Of a stretch of DNA of 64,000 nt, positions 23,671-35,579 are shown in pieces. The notes beneath the pieces are model-generated. The model ran no database searches, was not told the origin of the DNA, and was given only the letters and a program-made list of their open reading frames with translations. The position numbers were made by a program, and so were the translations under genes. This DNA comes from Rhinopithecus roxellana (lineage: Eukaryota; Chordata; Mammalia; Primates; Cercopithecidae): contig NC_044557.1 in assembly GCF_007565055.1 (NCBI RefSeq), positions 140,930,493 to 140,994,492 on the forward strand, read 5' to 3'. How positions within the stretch are numbered: the stretch's first letter is position 1; every line of letters begins with the position of its first letter.

Positions 23671-23990
23671 ACGCTGGGCATGGCAGCTTTCACCCGTAAT
23701 CCTAACGCTTTGGGAGGCCAAGGTAGAAGGATCACTTGAGCCCAGGAGTTTGAGACCAGTCTGGACAAGGTAGTGAGACCCTGTCTCTACAAATATTTAA
23801 AAAATAGCAGGGTGTAGTGGTGCGCACCTGTGGTCCCAGTTACTCAAGAGGCTGAAATGAGAGGATCGTTTGAGCCCAGGAAGTCAAAGCTGCAGTGAAC
23901 TATGATTGTTTCACTGCACTCCACCCTTGGCAACAGAGTGAGGCTCTGTATTAAAAAAGATTTAAAAAAAGAAAAGAAAAGAAAAAAAAT
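23671..23990 (+). mobile_element. Old Alu (AluJ-like)
   Basis: Sense dimeric Alu, strongly diverged, with a degraded (GAAAA)n tail. Confidence 0.85.
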
Positions 23991-24530
23991 AGAAGAAGAA
24001 GAAAATCCCCAAAAAGAAAAAGAATAAAAACGAAAAAGTATTGAAAGAGAATGGATTTATTAAAATGCAATTAAGTAGCAATTTGGGTTTTGCATAGAAT
24101 TTTAGCCAGGATGCTGATTTGCAACTTTATATATGATGCCATTCAATCACTAAAGGTCAGGGAATTTTCGATTAAATTAATTTTGAAGAATAAACAAGCC
24201 AAAGGCCTTAACATTATTATTTTGGATTATCATAATAAATAATAATGACATGGTTTTGTGGTTTATAAATAAAGGTGACTTTTTAAGATATCAATTCCTA
24301 ATTCAAGATTACATATGTCCTACACAGTTTAAGTTAAAAAAAATTCAAAAAGTAGAGAAAACTCCTTTTTTAGCAATCATAAAAAACACCAGGAAAAATG
24401 AATTAAGGTGGTCTGTGAAATTACCATCATATTGTGGTTAACTTTTTAGCCTATGAGAGACTCTCATATATTCCCATAATACATTAAGTGATAGGTATTG
24501 GATCCATAGGAATAAGTATAATTGCTTTAA

Positions 24531-24694
24531 TTTTTTAAATTTTTTTAGAGACAGGTTCTCGCTCTGTTATGCAGGCTGCAGTGAAGTGGTACAATCATAA
24601 CTCATTGCTGCCTCAAACTCCTGGGCTCAAGCAATCCTCCTGTCTTGATCTTCCAAAGTACCAGGATTACAGACATGAGCCACTGTGACTGGCC
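24531..24694 (-). mobile_element. Alu monomer (FLAM/FRAM-like), antisense
   Basis: A single Alu-type arm with a T-rich tract on the left and 'gagccactgtgactggcc' at the right. Confidence 0.75.
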
Positions 24695-25544
24695 TAAATT
24701 TTTATATGATATTTTAAGTTATGAGCGAGTCTTCATTTAGTTGATCTAGAATGTTGCTGCATACTCAATCAAGGTCATGAAATAGACTCTGCCCCCCTCA
24801 GTATCTTCCTTTGTCACAAGGTTCTCAAAGTTTAACCAAGTCTCTAGACCTGCAAGATATTTCATGCAAAGTTGGCTTCTGAATAAAATCAGTTGTGGTC
24901 TGCTATCTCTAAAAGTCCAGCCCCAGGTGAGCTTTAGATTCCCAGGTGTAGAGAACAAAATACAGTTCTTCACTTTCACTCTCTTACATCTCCTGCAAAT
25001 CTTCCCTGGAGGCTCCATTTTATGGTTAAGAAATTCCCCGTGTGTCAGGTCAGTACAAGGTCAAACTAGAGGTTTATTTTGTAAACAAAAGTATGACCCA
25101 TAAAATGATTTGTTTCATTTTCTTGTGCAAATGTTATTTGAAGTAGAGATAATACATTTGTAATTGATATAATCTTTTACTCTGCATCGGCTTTGTACAT
25201 TGGGTGCTTTCAGACTTCAAGAGAACGGTTTGCATGCTTCTACTTGCATGCATTCAAAGATCTGGATCTGATTTTGCTAGTTAACATTCCCTTCAAGGCT
25301 GTAGAAACAGCAGAAGGAAACGAAATTTATGTAATTTGTATTTACCTCATTAGATGGCAGCACACATCCAAAACTAAAGTTGACAACTTGGTGGGAGGTA
25401 TGATATCGCCTAGAAGTTGCGAAAGAAAATCAAATATGCTAAAAATAGGGATTTGTGTGCAATTTCTCTGTGTTTTTAATGTATCCATCTAAACTCAGAT
25501 ATAACTTTTGAAAACATTTAACATCACACAAAATTACATTCATG
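24695..25544. other. No recognised feature
   Basis: Unique-looking sequence. Open frames of 79-99 codons overlap on both strands near 24746-25492, without recognisable domains. Confidence 0.5.
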
Positions 25545-27960
25545 TTCATTCATTCTTTCAAAAAAAATGTATTGAGCACTGACTCAGCATCAGATGCTTC
25601 ATTTCTAGATACTTCAGTTACACATTCGATCAAAACAAAGATCCCTGCCTGCCTGGAGCTTACATTCCAAATGTAGAGGACATTTAAAATGCCATGGAAG
25701 AAATATATTAGTAAATGATCTAGTACGTTAGAAAGTAATGAATGCATATAGAGAAAATAATGTAGAATAGGACAAAGAGATAATCAGGAGTGCTGAGGTA
25801 GGAAGTCAAAATGTAGCATTAAATAGGAGAATCAGCATAGGTCTCAGTGAAAAAAAAAATGACATTGAGCAAAGACTGGAAGGAGGTGAGGGAATCTGTC
25901 AGGTAGAAAACTGGAGGAAGATTGCTCCAGGCAGAGGAAACAGCTAATGAAAAGGCTAGGATATTGCTGAAATAAAGTGAAAACAGCTAGATGAATAAGA
26001 AATGGAACCAAAGAGGGGAACATGTGACAAGAGAAAGCAGATAATATAGGGCTGATACAATTTGGCTGTGTCTCCACCCAAATCTCATCTTGAATTGCAG
26101 CTCCCATAATTCCCATGTATCGTGGGAGGGACCCAATGGGAAGTAACTGAATCAAGGGGCGCGGGTCTTTCTCATGCTGTTCTTGTGATAGTGAGTAAGT
26201 CTCACGAGATGTGATGGCTTTATAAAGGGGAGTTCTCCTGCACACGCTCCTTGCCTGTCCCTATGCAAGACATGACTGACTTTGCTGTTCATTCACCTTC
26301 TGCCATGATTGTGAGGCCTCCCCAACCACGTGGAACTGTGAGTCAATTAAACCTCTTTCCTTTATAAATTACCCAGTCGTTATTAGCAGTATGATAACAG
26401 ACTGATACAGGGGTCTTGACAGCTAACCTAAGAACCTCGGCTTTACTATGAGTAAAATGGGAACACTTTGCAGGGTTTTGAACAGAGAAGTCATCCTATC
26501 TGAAATAGGTTTTAAAAGCATCGTTCTGACAGCTGTATTGAGAATTGAGCAGCCAATAATTGGATATAGCGGTAAAAGCAGAGAGACCAATTAGGAGACC
26601 ACTGGACCATCCATGCAATGATGACAGGGGCTTGGACCAGAATTATGGCAGTGGAGGTGATAATAAGAGACAGCCTCCAGATACAATTTGAAGATAGAAC
26701 TGACGGGGTTCTAGGCAGGTTGCATTGAAGAAGTGAGAAAGTGAAGGAAGTGAAAAATGAACCCAAGGTTTTTAGCCTGAGCAACTGGCAGAGTGGAATT
26801 GTCATTAAATGAGTTGGCAAAGCTATGGGTAAAATAAGTTTGAGGTGGAAGAGTAGTAGTTTTGAACATGTCAAATTTAAGATTAAACAGCAAAAAGGCA
26901 GGTGCAGAGGGCATTTGGATATTTTGGCCTGGAGTTCAGAGAGAAGATCCAGGTTAGGGATATGTGACTGGCAGTCACCAGCTTATCTGTGATATTTAAA
27001 GCCATAAGACTGGATGAGGTCATCAAGGGTAGAGTGTAGAGAAAGAAAAGAAGATAATCAAGATCTGAGCACTAGGGCATTCAAAAATTAAAAAGTTAAG
27101 GAGGAGCTACTAGCAGAGATGAAGAGAGAAGCATAAGTGACGCTGGAGAAACTTGAGGGAGCATCAATGTCTAATGTTGATGCAAGAAAGAAAATGTCCT
27201 GGTAACTGGTCCAAGAAGTGGGATCAAGAGAAAGTTTACTATTTTTATTATTAAGATGGGGAAATGACAGCATGCTTATGTGCCAGTTTGCATGATCCAG
27301 TAGAAAGAAAAATATATATGCAGGAGAGAGAGGGGAGAATTGCTGAAGCAATGCACTTGAGCAGATGAGAGAGAATAGGATCTAACATAGGAGCAAAGGG
27401 ATTAATCTTAGATAGCAATGCAAAAAGTTGAAAAAGCCAAAAAACAGAGTATCTAGGTAAATATGCTAACAGGTGAAAAAAATGTCTAAGAGAATGGTAC
27501 AGTGAATGCACCAGGGAAATATAGTGTGATCGCCTAGCATTAAGAGACTACCTGAGGTTCATGGTCATGACTCTGAAAGTAAGATGACCGTCAAAGTGGT
27601 CAAATGTCTTTCTCCAGCCACATTCAGCTTCCAAGGTGCAGACAGAGAATAGGCAGAGCTGGATTTAACCAAGACTGGGATTTTGGCAAGGGAGTACAAG
27701 TTCAACAAAGCAACAGGGTGCAATGAAGTCATCATAATGATTGGCCATGAAGTTCAAGTCAAGTAAGAAGTGGAGTAAAGACACGAAGAGTATTAAAAGG
27801 ATGGTAGGATGAATGGACTGCAGACACCAGTGGGGTGAGGAAGATCATTGAGTACAGGACACTGATGATGGAATGGAAAGATAGACAATGGTGGTCACCG
27901 CATGGGATGCATGGAGTTGAAATTATAGAGAGGTTACAGTTATTGTAAAGTGTTGCTGAG
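25545..27960 (+). mobile_element. Ancient L1M-type 3' region, split by a MaLR LTR
   Basis: A long diverged sequence with a known order of words: 'attgagcactgac', 'ggagcttacattccaaatg', 'ccaggcagaggaaacagc', 'gggttttgaacagagaagtc', 'ctgacagctgtattgagaat', 'accaattaggagaccac', 'gacatgtcaaatttaag'-like, 'gatccagtagaaagaaaaat'. I assign it to the 3' regions of ancient L1M elements; the exact subfamily is uncertain. The minus-strand frames of 67-133 codons here are not genes. Confidence 0.6.
26053..26409 (+). mobile_element. MaLR solo LTR (THE1/MST-like), sense
   Basis: Starts TGATACAATTTGGCTGTGTC and ends CTGATACA, matching MaLR LTR ends. It carries 'attaaacctctttcctttat' near its 3' end. Flanks AGGGC and GGGGT are imperfect 5-bp duplications. 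It interrupts the ancient L1M-type sequence. Confidence 0.88.
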
Positions 27961-29209
27961 TATATGAGGCACAGAGGCAGGGTTTGATATCTATTAATAT
28001 TATATGTCGCTGTCTGTGGTCTTCATCGTTTTGGAAACGCTTTCGCTATTATTTGAAATGCCCCTAGACTGTTCATATGTAACAGCGAGGATTAATATTT
28101 TATTCATTCTTCATAAAATCTCTTTCAATCTCACCTCAGTAGGTTGATTTTTGGTAACAAATTAACTAGGAAGAGAGAGTAAATTTCAACTGTGCTATTT
28201 TACCTACATTACCTACTTCTTTCCAGCGTACTAGTTACATCACTGGTTTCTATCATCTCATTATTGTTCCACATTGTGTGGTCCACATGGAGTTAGGTGA
28301 CTATCTTTAACCACAGCTGTCAATACTTCTCATCAACTTGTATCCTGATATTATTAATGAATGACATTTCAACATGCTATGATACAGTATCTATTACTGG
28401 TTCTTCAAATTCTTGCTTTTCTAAGTTTACCTGTTGTTTGTTCTAAAACACACTGTGGCTCTGAGAAGCCACATACAACTTCATTTTGGGGTTTTATTTT
28501 GTAGGTGCTTCCTCTCATTTAAAGATTTCAGAACAGAGGGATTCTTTAAATGCTATTTTATTGACATAAAACACAAAGAGGCCTGTGATATTGGTATCTA
28601 TTAATCATATATTTTAAAAAGAAGATGCAGTTAATTAATCTGTTATTGCTGACATTTTCATCTGGGTGCAACCTAATTTTCATTCCTGTAGACCTTATTG
28701 AAGCTTAGATGGATGGTTCTTCTTCTCTCCAATTTCTTACAAAATTTACTTTATTTAGCAGAAGGAACCATTTTTCTACTTTTTCTGTTTTATGGTCTAT
28801 TTCAGAAAAGAGAATAATTATTTTACAGAATCTAACTATATATGTGCCGTTGTAGTTTCCTCTTACACACATTACAATAAACTTATTTAGAGGAGATAGG
28901 TTATTGTCCATGGATAGAACTGCCGTTTCTAAATCTAAAACCTCATTTCTTTTACCAAATATAATTTGACTTGTTGCTATTTGACTGCACTTACATAGGC
29001 AAAGCAACTGCATTATTTAATTTCAATAAATTCTTGCATACTTGTATGTCTACAAATATACAAGTATTATACATTTTATATAACTGTCCAAGCATAATTG
29101 AATAACAGTATTAAAAATAGAACATTATTTATGCCATTCTCCCACTTCTGAAAAGGATTGCAAAGAAACTTTATAGCGGCAAAACAAGTAACTCATTAAC
29201 TTTTTTAAT
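27961..29209. other. No recognised feature
   Basis: A+T-rich. The 102-aa minus-strand frame at 28705-29013 shows no domain. Confidence 0.5.
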
Positions 29210-30037
29210 GTGATTTTTATTTATTTATTTACTTTATTATACTTTAAGTTCGGTGTTACATGTGAAGAACATGCAGTTTTGTTACATAGGTATATGCAAG
29301 CCCTGGTGTTTTGCTGCACCCATCAACCCATCACCTACATTAGGTATTTCTCCTAATGTTATCCCTCCCCTAGGCCACCTCCCCCGAGTAGGCCCCAGTG
29401 TGTGATGTTCCTCTCCCTGTGTCCACGTGTTCTCATTGTTCAACTCCCACTCATGAGTGAGAACATGCAGTGTTTGGTTTTCTGATCTTGTGATAGTTTG
29501 CTGAGAATGACGGTTTCCAGCTTCATCCATGTCCCTGCAAAGGACATGAACTCATCCTTTTTTATGGCTGCATAGTATACCATGGCGTATATGTGCCACA
29601 TTTTCTTAATCCAGTCTGTCAGTGAGGATATTTGGGTTGGTTCCAAGTCTTTGTTATTGTGAATATTGCCACAATAAATATGTGTCCATATGTCTTTATC
29701 ATAGAATGATTTATAATCCTTTGGTTATATACCCAGTAATGGGAAGTGGGGTCAAATGGTATTTCCAGTTCTAGATCCTTGGGGAATTGCCACACTGTCT
29801 TCCACAGTGGTTGAACTAATTTACACTCCCACCAACCGTGTAAAAGTGTTCCTATTTTTCCACAACCTCTCCAGCATCTGTTGTTTCCTGACTTTTTAAT
29901 GATCGCCATTCTAAGTGGCATGAGAGGGTGTCCCGACCTGCAGGACAGTCCAACGGGCCCTGGAAGGGGGAGTGGGAATGGAGGAGACAAGAAAACACGA
30001 GAAATGGAGACAAGACAAATAGCCTGATCAAGTCTCG

Positions 30038-30043
30038 TTTAAT
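30038..30043 (-). terminator. Putative LTR poly(A) signal ATTAAA
   Basis: Minus strand ATTAAA followed by CGAGACTTGATCAG, as in class II LTR R regions. Confidence 0.5.
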
Positions 30044-30058
30044 GGTGGCAGTGCAATG

Positions 30059-30067
30059 CCTTATGTA
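30059..30067 (-). promoter_or_regulatory. Putative LTR TATA-like box
   Basis: Minus strand TACATAAGG, about 20 nt before the ATTAAA signal. Weak match to a TATA box; position inferred from LTR layout. Confidence 0.35.
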
Positions 30068-30132
30068 GGCTGGCAGAGGAAGAGGTTGGGCCAGGGCGGT
30101 GACAGGAGGCTGGGCTTACTCAAATTACAATC

Positions 30133-30142
30133 GCGCATGCGC
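30133..30142. promoter_or_regulatory. NRF1-like palindrome GCGCATGCGC
   Basis: The palindrome GCGCATGCGC is the core of NRF1 sites, although the outer bases do not fit the full consensus on either strand. It lies downstream of the E2F-type array in U3 (minus-strand sense). Confidence 0.45.
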
Positions 30143-30204
30143 CGTGGGTTTGTACTTTTCCCGGGCGCAGGATCGCGCCTGCGCTCTAGGCTGCATATCT
30201 TCCT

Positions 30205-30319
30205 GGGCGGGAAAATGTTTGCGCGCGCGCGGGAAAGGTTGGCGTGCGCGGGAAAAACTTAGGCTCGCGCGGGAAAAGCTTTGGGCGCGCGCCTGAACAG
30301 TTTAGGCGCGCGCGGGAAG
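30205..30319 (-). promoter_or_regulatory. Array of E2F-type motifs in the LTR U3
   Basis: GCGGGAAA (minus strand TTTCCCGC, an E2F-consensus core) occurs at 30207-30214, 30229-30236, 30248-30255 and 30269-30276, and GCGGGAAG at 30312-30319. Successive spacings are 22, 19, 21 and 43 bp. The 43-bp step contains a degenerate unit with GGGCGCGCGCC. The array looks like a decaying tandem repeat of about 21 bp. Binding is inferred from motif knowledge only. Confidence 0.7.
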
Positions 30320-31517
30320 GGTCCGCAATAAAGAACCCGGAAATGTGCCGTCTTGTCTCCGCTTTGCGGAGATCAAGCAACAGAGGTCGGCTAATTCCGG
30401 GCCTCATGGCTCCGGACAAGAGGGTATCTCATTGTGGTTTTGATTTGTACTTCTCTAATGACCAGTGATGACGAGCACTTTTTCATGTGTCTATTGGCTG
30501 TATAAATGTTTTCTTTTGAGAAGTGTGTTTTCATATCCTTTGTCCATTTTTTCATGGGGTTGTTTGTTTTTATCTTCTAAATTTGTTTTAAGTTCTTTCT
30601 AAATTCTGGATATTAGCCCTTTGTCAGGTGGATAGACTACAAAATTTTTCTCCCATTCTGTATTTTGCCTCTTCACTCTGATGATAGTTTCTTTTGCTGT
30701 GCAGAAGCTCTTTGGTTTAATTAGATCCCATTTGTCAATTTTGGCTTTTGTTGTCAGTGCTTTTGGTGTTTTAGACATGAAATCTTTGCCTATGCCTATG
30801 TCCTGACTGGTATTGCCCAGGTTTTCTTCTAGGATTTTTGCGGTCCTAGGTTTTACGTTTAAGTCTTAGATCCATCTTGAGTTGATTTTTGTAAAAGGTG
30901 TAGGGAACGGGTCCAGTTTCAGTTTTCTGCATATGGCTAGCCAGTTTTCTCAACACCGCTTATTAAACAGGAAATCTTTTCCCCATTGCTTGTGTGTGTC
31001 AGGTCTGTCAAAGATCAGATGGTTGTAGCTGTGTGGTGCTATTTCTGAGGCCTCCGTTCTGTTCCATTGGTCTATATATCTGTTTTGGTATCAATACCAT
31101 GGTGTTTTGGTTGCTGTACCCTTATAGTATAGTTTGAAGTCAGATAGCGTGATGCCTCCAGCTTTGTTCTTTTTGCTTAGGATTGCTTTGACAGTGCGGG
31201 CTCTTTTTTGGTTCCATATGAACTTGAAAGTAGTTTTTTCCAATTTTGTGAAGAAAATCAGTGGTAGCTTGATAAGGACAGTATTGAATCTATAAATTAC
31301 TTTGGACAGTATGGCCATTTTCATGATATTGATTCTTCTTATCCATAAGCATGGAATGTTTTTCCATTTGTTTGTGTCCTCTCTTACTTCCTTCAGCAGC
31401 GGTTTGTAGTTCTTCTTGAAGAAGTCCCTTACATCCCTTGTAAGTTGGATTCCTAGGTATTTTATTCTCTTAGTAGCAATTGTGAATGGGAGTTCATTCA
31501 TGATTTGGCTCTCTGTT

Positions 31518-31872
31518 TAAAAAAAATATGTTCACAGACACTCAGAGATGGATTTCAGCATCTCACAAGCCTTATCCAGTAATTCACCTTCTTTTAATCG
31601 CCCACTAGGTATCCACTGTATTTGGCACTGAGAAAACATAAGTAAAAGAAAACATTGCCCATGTTCTAAGGAGCTCATTGTTTAGTGATGTAGACAATAC
31701 TTGCATAGCTCAGTTCAAAACAGAAAGATATGTGCTGAAATTGAGGCATCAATAAAATATTGGCAAATCAAGGAGCATTTAACCTGGCAAATCAATGGCA
31801 TTTAACCTGGGACTTGAAAATTGAGTTTATTTAGGTAGGAAGCAAAAACAGAGAATTTTTTCAGGCATAGAA
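31518..31872. other. No recognised feature
   Basis: Unique-looking sequence between the L1 and the MER1-type element. No coding signal. Confidence 0.5.
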
Positions 31873-32204
31873 AAGTGGTGGTCCCCAACATTTTTGGCAC
31901 CAGGGACTGGTTTCGTGGAACCAACTTTTCCATAAACCCTGGGGATGGATGGTTTGGGGATGAAAACTGTTCCGCCTCACACCATCAGGCATTAGTTAGA
32001 TTCTCATTAGGAGCACACAACCTAGATCCCTCACATGTGTAGTTCATGATCAATTTCACGCTCCTATGATAATGTAATGCCATTGCTGATCTCACAGGAG
32101 GCGGAGTTCAGGCGGTAATGCTTGCCTGCCCGCTGCTCACCTCCTGTTGTGTGGCCCGGTTCCCAACAGTTCTCAGTTGCTGCTCAGGGGTGGGGGACCT
32201 CTGC
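31873..32204 (+). mobile_element. MER1-type hAT-Charlie DNA transposon
   Basis: Starts near GTGGTCCCCAACATTTTTGG and ends near GGGGGACCTCTGC, giving inverted ends. The body carries 'ggcaccagggactggtttcg' and 'acctcctgttgtgtggcccg'. Non-autonomous, no open frame. Same family as the element at 46941-47470. Confidence 0.75.
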
Positions 32205-32439
32205 ACTAAAGAGTGTTTTTAAAAATGCTTTTTCAGGAAACCGAAATAGTTTTTATATACTTGGAGTCTCAGGTGTGTGAAAGAAAGGGGATTTTTTTTT
32301 AAATAAGAAACAAAAAGCATAGTTCAAGCATGCATTCAACATACATTTGTCTGCCTCCAACTGTAGCCCTGATTTGTAGTGGGCACTGGAGTGAAGAGAA
32401 CTGACGATGATGAAAATAGCTTATTACTATAGACAAGAT
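32205..32439. other. No recognised feature
   Basis: Short unique-looking stretch. Confidence 0.45.
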
Positions 32440-32660
32440 GATTTAGTGAGTAAACCAATTGGTTGAGTTCAAACTACTTGTGTTCAAACCCCACTTAGGC
32501 TCATTGCTAATTGTATGATCTCAGCTCAGTGGCTTATCCTCCCTGAATCTCAGCTCTTTGGTCTGGAAAATGGCGGTAGTAGGATGTTTGCCTTGCAGGG
32601 ATGTCATTAAGAAATATGAGATAACCCATATAACGCGTTTGATATGCCATCATTGTGCTC
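32440..32660 (-). repeat. MIR SINE, antisense
   Basis: 'gtgttcaaaccccactt', 'tgatctcagctcagtggctt', 'ggaaaatggcggtagtagg', 'gggatgtcattaag' give a clear antisense MIR. Confidence 0.7.
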
Positions 32661-34458
32661 AGTGCTGTATCAGGCGTTGTATCTAAGGGAAAAGCAACAG
32701 CAATTTAGAGGAAAAGCTAGAATCAAGAGTCACTTCTATGGTGGAACTGCCTCTGCTTCTACCTACACCATGGTCCTTCCAATCTCCTGGTAAAAACCAA
32801 AGAGCTGAGACTAGTCAAAAGAAGAGTGAAAGCAGGGGTGTGTCTTGGGACTTGATCACAGCACACAAACTTCAACTATTGCAGCTATTCCCACCCTTTG
32901 CACATGGCACTTGTGCCTCCCCTCTTGCAGGGTTGCCTACAAGATCTGGTTCAAGGTGTCAAATGTTATTACTCTCTCTCTTCTGAGTATGGGATAATAT
33001 CCCTGGTCATGACTGGTAGGATGTGCTAATGTTCATAGTCAGGCAAAGCTTTCATTAAAAATCAGACAGCTTAGTACCTTGGTACTGTATGAAAAATGTC
33101 TATATGTTAAGAGGAAATAATTGAAGTAGCAATTTGCTTAGATTTATATACCTTATCACTATCATTAGTGACAGTTTTAAATAGTAGCTTCGTAGATTAA
33201 TGATATTTTAAAGTTTTGCAAAATTATGTACTGATAAATGTGGCATCTCCTCCAGGCCAAAAGTGTCTCCCTGCTAATTAAAGGCCTACTTAATTTGTAA
33301 TACGATTTTTCCTATCTTGAGTTATATCTGAACCATATTTTGGCCTGTTACTTTATATATGTCTTCTTTTTCCTGGAGAGTACAGCTTTTCTTTTAAAAT
33401 ATAGACCTAGAAAGGAGGATTTTTGCTCCTGTTTCCCTTTTTTTTTTTTTCACTACATTACTTCCTTTTTAGAAGCCTTGAAGATTTTTACTGTATTTCC
33501 TTTGGTTAGCAGCACGAGGCAACTCACTGTGTAATTTGTTGTGATTGATATGTTTTTAAACTTCAAATGCTTTTTGAAAGTAAATAATCCCGTGAATATG
33601 AATTAGTTGTTAAACAGTTTTTATCTTCATTTAAGATTGATCATGCCATGAGTTATTTGAAACATACATGAGAATGAGAATTTGCCTTTAATGAGAATGA
33701 AGCTGTTTGTTCTCAGCTGACTCCTCCTCACTATCTTCGTGTTACTTCCAGGGAGTGAACCATGGTTAGGAACTGCAATGTTGCAACAGGAGACTTTAAG
33801 TAACCTGTCAATGTTGAAGGATGGCAACTCCAATTTTTCAGTTACTTATGTTTTTCTTGGTAATTTTAGGTTGCCCTACAGGATCTGGTATCCCAAAGAA
33901 GACTTAGATTTCCTTGACCCTACGGGCCTATAACTGACTGAATCTCTGAATTTATTATCTTCTGGGGTTAGAACAATAGAATTTCTTTGGAAGGTTAACA
34001 CTCCTCCCCTTTTTACTACCTTCTCCGACTTTATTTTTCATGTCTCATCTTTCGGTTTTGTTTTCTCTCTGTGCTCTCTCTACCTCCCTGCAAGAAGTGT
34101 TTTCTGTGAGAGCTATGTGTTTGAACAAATCAAAGGTGGTCAACCTATTTGTCAGTCTGACTTAGAGCTCTGTTAGAATGTTGTGAAGGAGGAAACTAGT
34201 TGATACAGTTCTGTGCTTTGATGGTTTCCTAATTTACTCAGCAGTGATTCAGCCTGTAATCACCTGATTTCATCACTACCCAAAAACATTCCTTGAAAGC
34301 AGTACTCAGGTGAATTTTCTTTCAAATGGGTAATCTAAAATAGTAAAACAGCTTGGGAGATCTGGCAGTATGCACACAAAACATTCTTGTTTTGAGTTAC
34401 AAGATTTGTAAAAATGAATTTCTTCATTTCATGATTTTGTAATTAAAAATATATGAGG
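32661..34458. other. No recognised feature
   Basis: Unique-looking, moderately A+T-rich. Open frames of 64-82 codons (32738-32986, 33340-33534, 33627-33933) have no recognisable domains. Confidence 0.5.
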
Positions 34459-34625
34459 GGCCAGACGGTGGCTCATGCCTGTAATCCTAGCACTTTGGGA
34501 GGCTGAGGCGGGCCAATCACAAGGTCAGGAGTTCGAGACCAGCCTGGCCAATATGGTGAAACCCCGTTTGTACTAAAAATACAAAAATTAGCTGGGCGTG
34601 GTGATGAGCACCTATGGTCCCAGCT
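34459..34625 (+). mobile_element. Alu truncated after the middle linker
   Basis: Sense Alu left monomer and start of the right monomer, stopping at GTCCCAGCTA, where A+T-only sequence takes over. The 3' 100-odd bp are missing. Confidence 0.88.
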
Positions 34626-34764
34626 ATATATATATATATTTATATATATATATTTTATATATTTATATATATATTTTTATATATATAAATATATATATTT
34701 TATATATTTTTTTATATATATAAATATATATATTTTATATATATATATACACACACACACACAT
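34624..34764. repeat. A+T-only (TA)n/(TTTATA)n tract ending in (CA)n
   Basis: About 125 bp of only A and T, with many short self-complementary runs, then a CA run at about 34750-34764. Confidence 0.9.
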
Positions 34765-35579
34765 TTATATTTATGAGGAAGTCAGAATCTTATATATAAA
34801 ATGACATTTCAATAACCTTTGTGATTCAAAGAAGGCTGAAATGTTTATATCAGCCCAAGTCAATTTGAGACTCAGGAACCAGAATGCATTAAAAAATCAT
34901 CAATGCCTTTGAGAATGCACTAGTAGTGTATGTGACAGTGATATCAATTTAAACACATGCCTAAAAATACAGCTAAGCAGCAATCTACCAGCTCTTCTAA
35001 GATTTATGTTATTGCCAAGCTTTAACTTCTTATTTTCTTTCTCTATTTAACAATTATAGTAATTATAGTCATCATAGTCCTTAAGGAAAATGTGAAATAC
35101 AGAAAACATTACGTGAAGGATAAGGGGACACTATTGATTCATTCCTACTCACAAATACTGTCTCTATAAATGTTTTAGCTCACTTCTAAACTCTGTTCCT
35201 ATGTTTCGGTAATTTATATGTTAGTTAATGATTTTCTATTTATCCAGTCTCTTTCATTTTTTAAAGTGCATATTACTACACTTCGGCATAATTTTAAACA
35301 TAATTGTAATGGTAATTAGTTAATCACCATTACATTAACGAGCATAATTAATAATGCTCATTCAGTGGATGTACAACGTCTCATTTAACCATTATTTGAA
35401 AATTGAGGTTATTGCCAAGATCTTTTTCCCTATGAGAAACATTTTCATGATGGTCCTTTTTGTGCTCACATAGATTTGCCTCTCACACACACACCACACA
35501 TTTCTGATTATTTCCTTAAGACAAAGCACAGAGAGGGAAATATTTCAAAAGGAGTTTAAGAACTTCTAGAGAGTACACA
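34765..35579. other. No recognised feature
   Basis: A+T-rich sequence, no gene or named repeat. Confidence 0.5.

Larger units (their letters stand above)
29929..30418 (-). mobile_element. Solo LTR, class II (ERVK/betaretrovirus-like), 490 bp
   Basis: The insert cuts the L1 ORF2 cleanly. AGAGGG occurs at 29923-29928 and again at 30419-30424, a perfect 6-bp target-site duplication. Read on the minus strand the element starts TGTCCGG and ends GGGACA, with short inverted ends. Minus-strand order: G+C-rich U3, a TACATAAGG box (rc of 30059-30067), ATTAAA (rc of 30038-30043), TTGATCAG, a C+T-rich U5. A 6-bp duplication and a TTGATCAG element after the poly(A) signal fit class II endogenous retroviruses. 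No internal proviral sequence remains, so it is a solo LTR left by LTR-LTR recombination. The family is not identified. The open frames at 30056-30468 are its G+C-rich shadows. Confidence 0.85.
29210..31517 (-). mobile_element. 5'-truncated L1 (L1PA/PB-like), split by a solo LTR
   Basis: An antisense L1 3' end begins with the (ATTT)n tail and 'tattatactttaagttc'. ORF2 sequence then runs toward its 5' side and stops abruptly at about 31517 in the 'gatttggctctctgttt' region. The ORF2 reading frame is broken by substitutions and by the LTR at 29929-30418. Remaining open pieces include 29440-29990 (C-terminal WIKKMWHIYAM and CWRGCGKIGTLLH regions) and 31091-31501 (RIKYLGIQLTRDV to YYKGTATKTPWY). 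Older than the L1s at 1-3 kb and 60 kb. Confidence 0.88.

Noticed and set aside
25844..27511. A cluster of minus-strand frames suggesting a multi-exon gene
   Set aside because: They fall in ancient LINE 3' sequence and a MaLR LTR. No splice pattern or domain supports a gene.
30121..30330. A host CpG-island promoter
   Set aside because: The CpG-rich block lies entirely within an insertion bounded by a 6-bp duplication, so it is retroviral LTR sequence.
30056..30468. Four overlapping Arg/Ala-rich frames of 65-77 aa
   Set aside because: They come from the CpG-rich LTR U3, and no L1 or retroviral protein homology is visible.
32929..33895. Repeated wording 'ggttgcctacaagatctggt' at about 32930 and 'ggttgccctacaggatctgg' at about 33868
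   Set aside because: Similarity covers only about 20 bp with no extension into the flanks. Chance or a shared ancient repeat cannot be separated.
34624..34764. Replication origin or cruciform element
   Set aside because: The tract is A+T-only low complexity of the kind common next to Alus. Nothing specific supports an origin.
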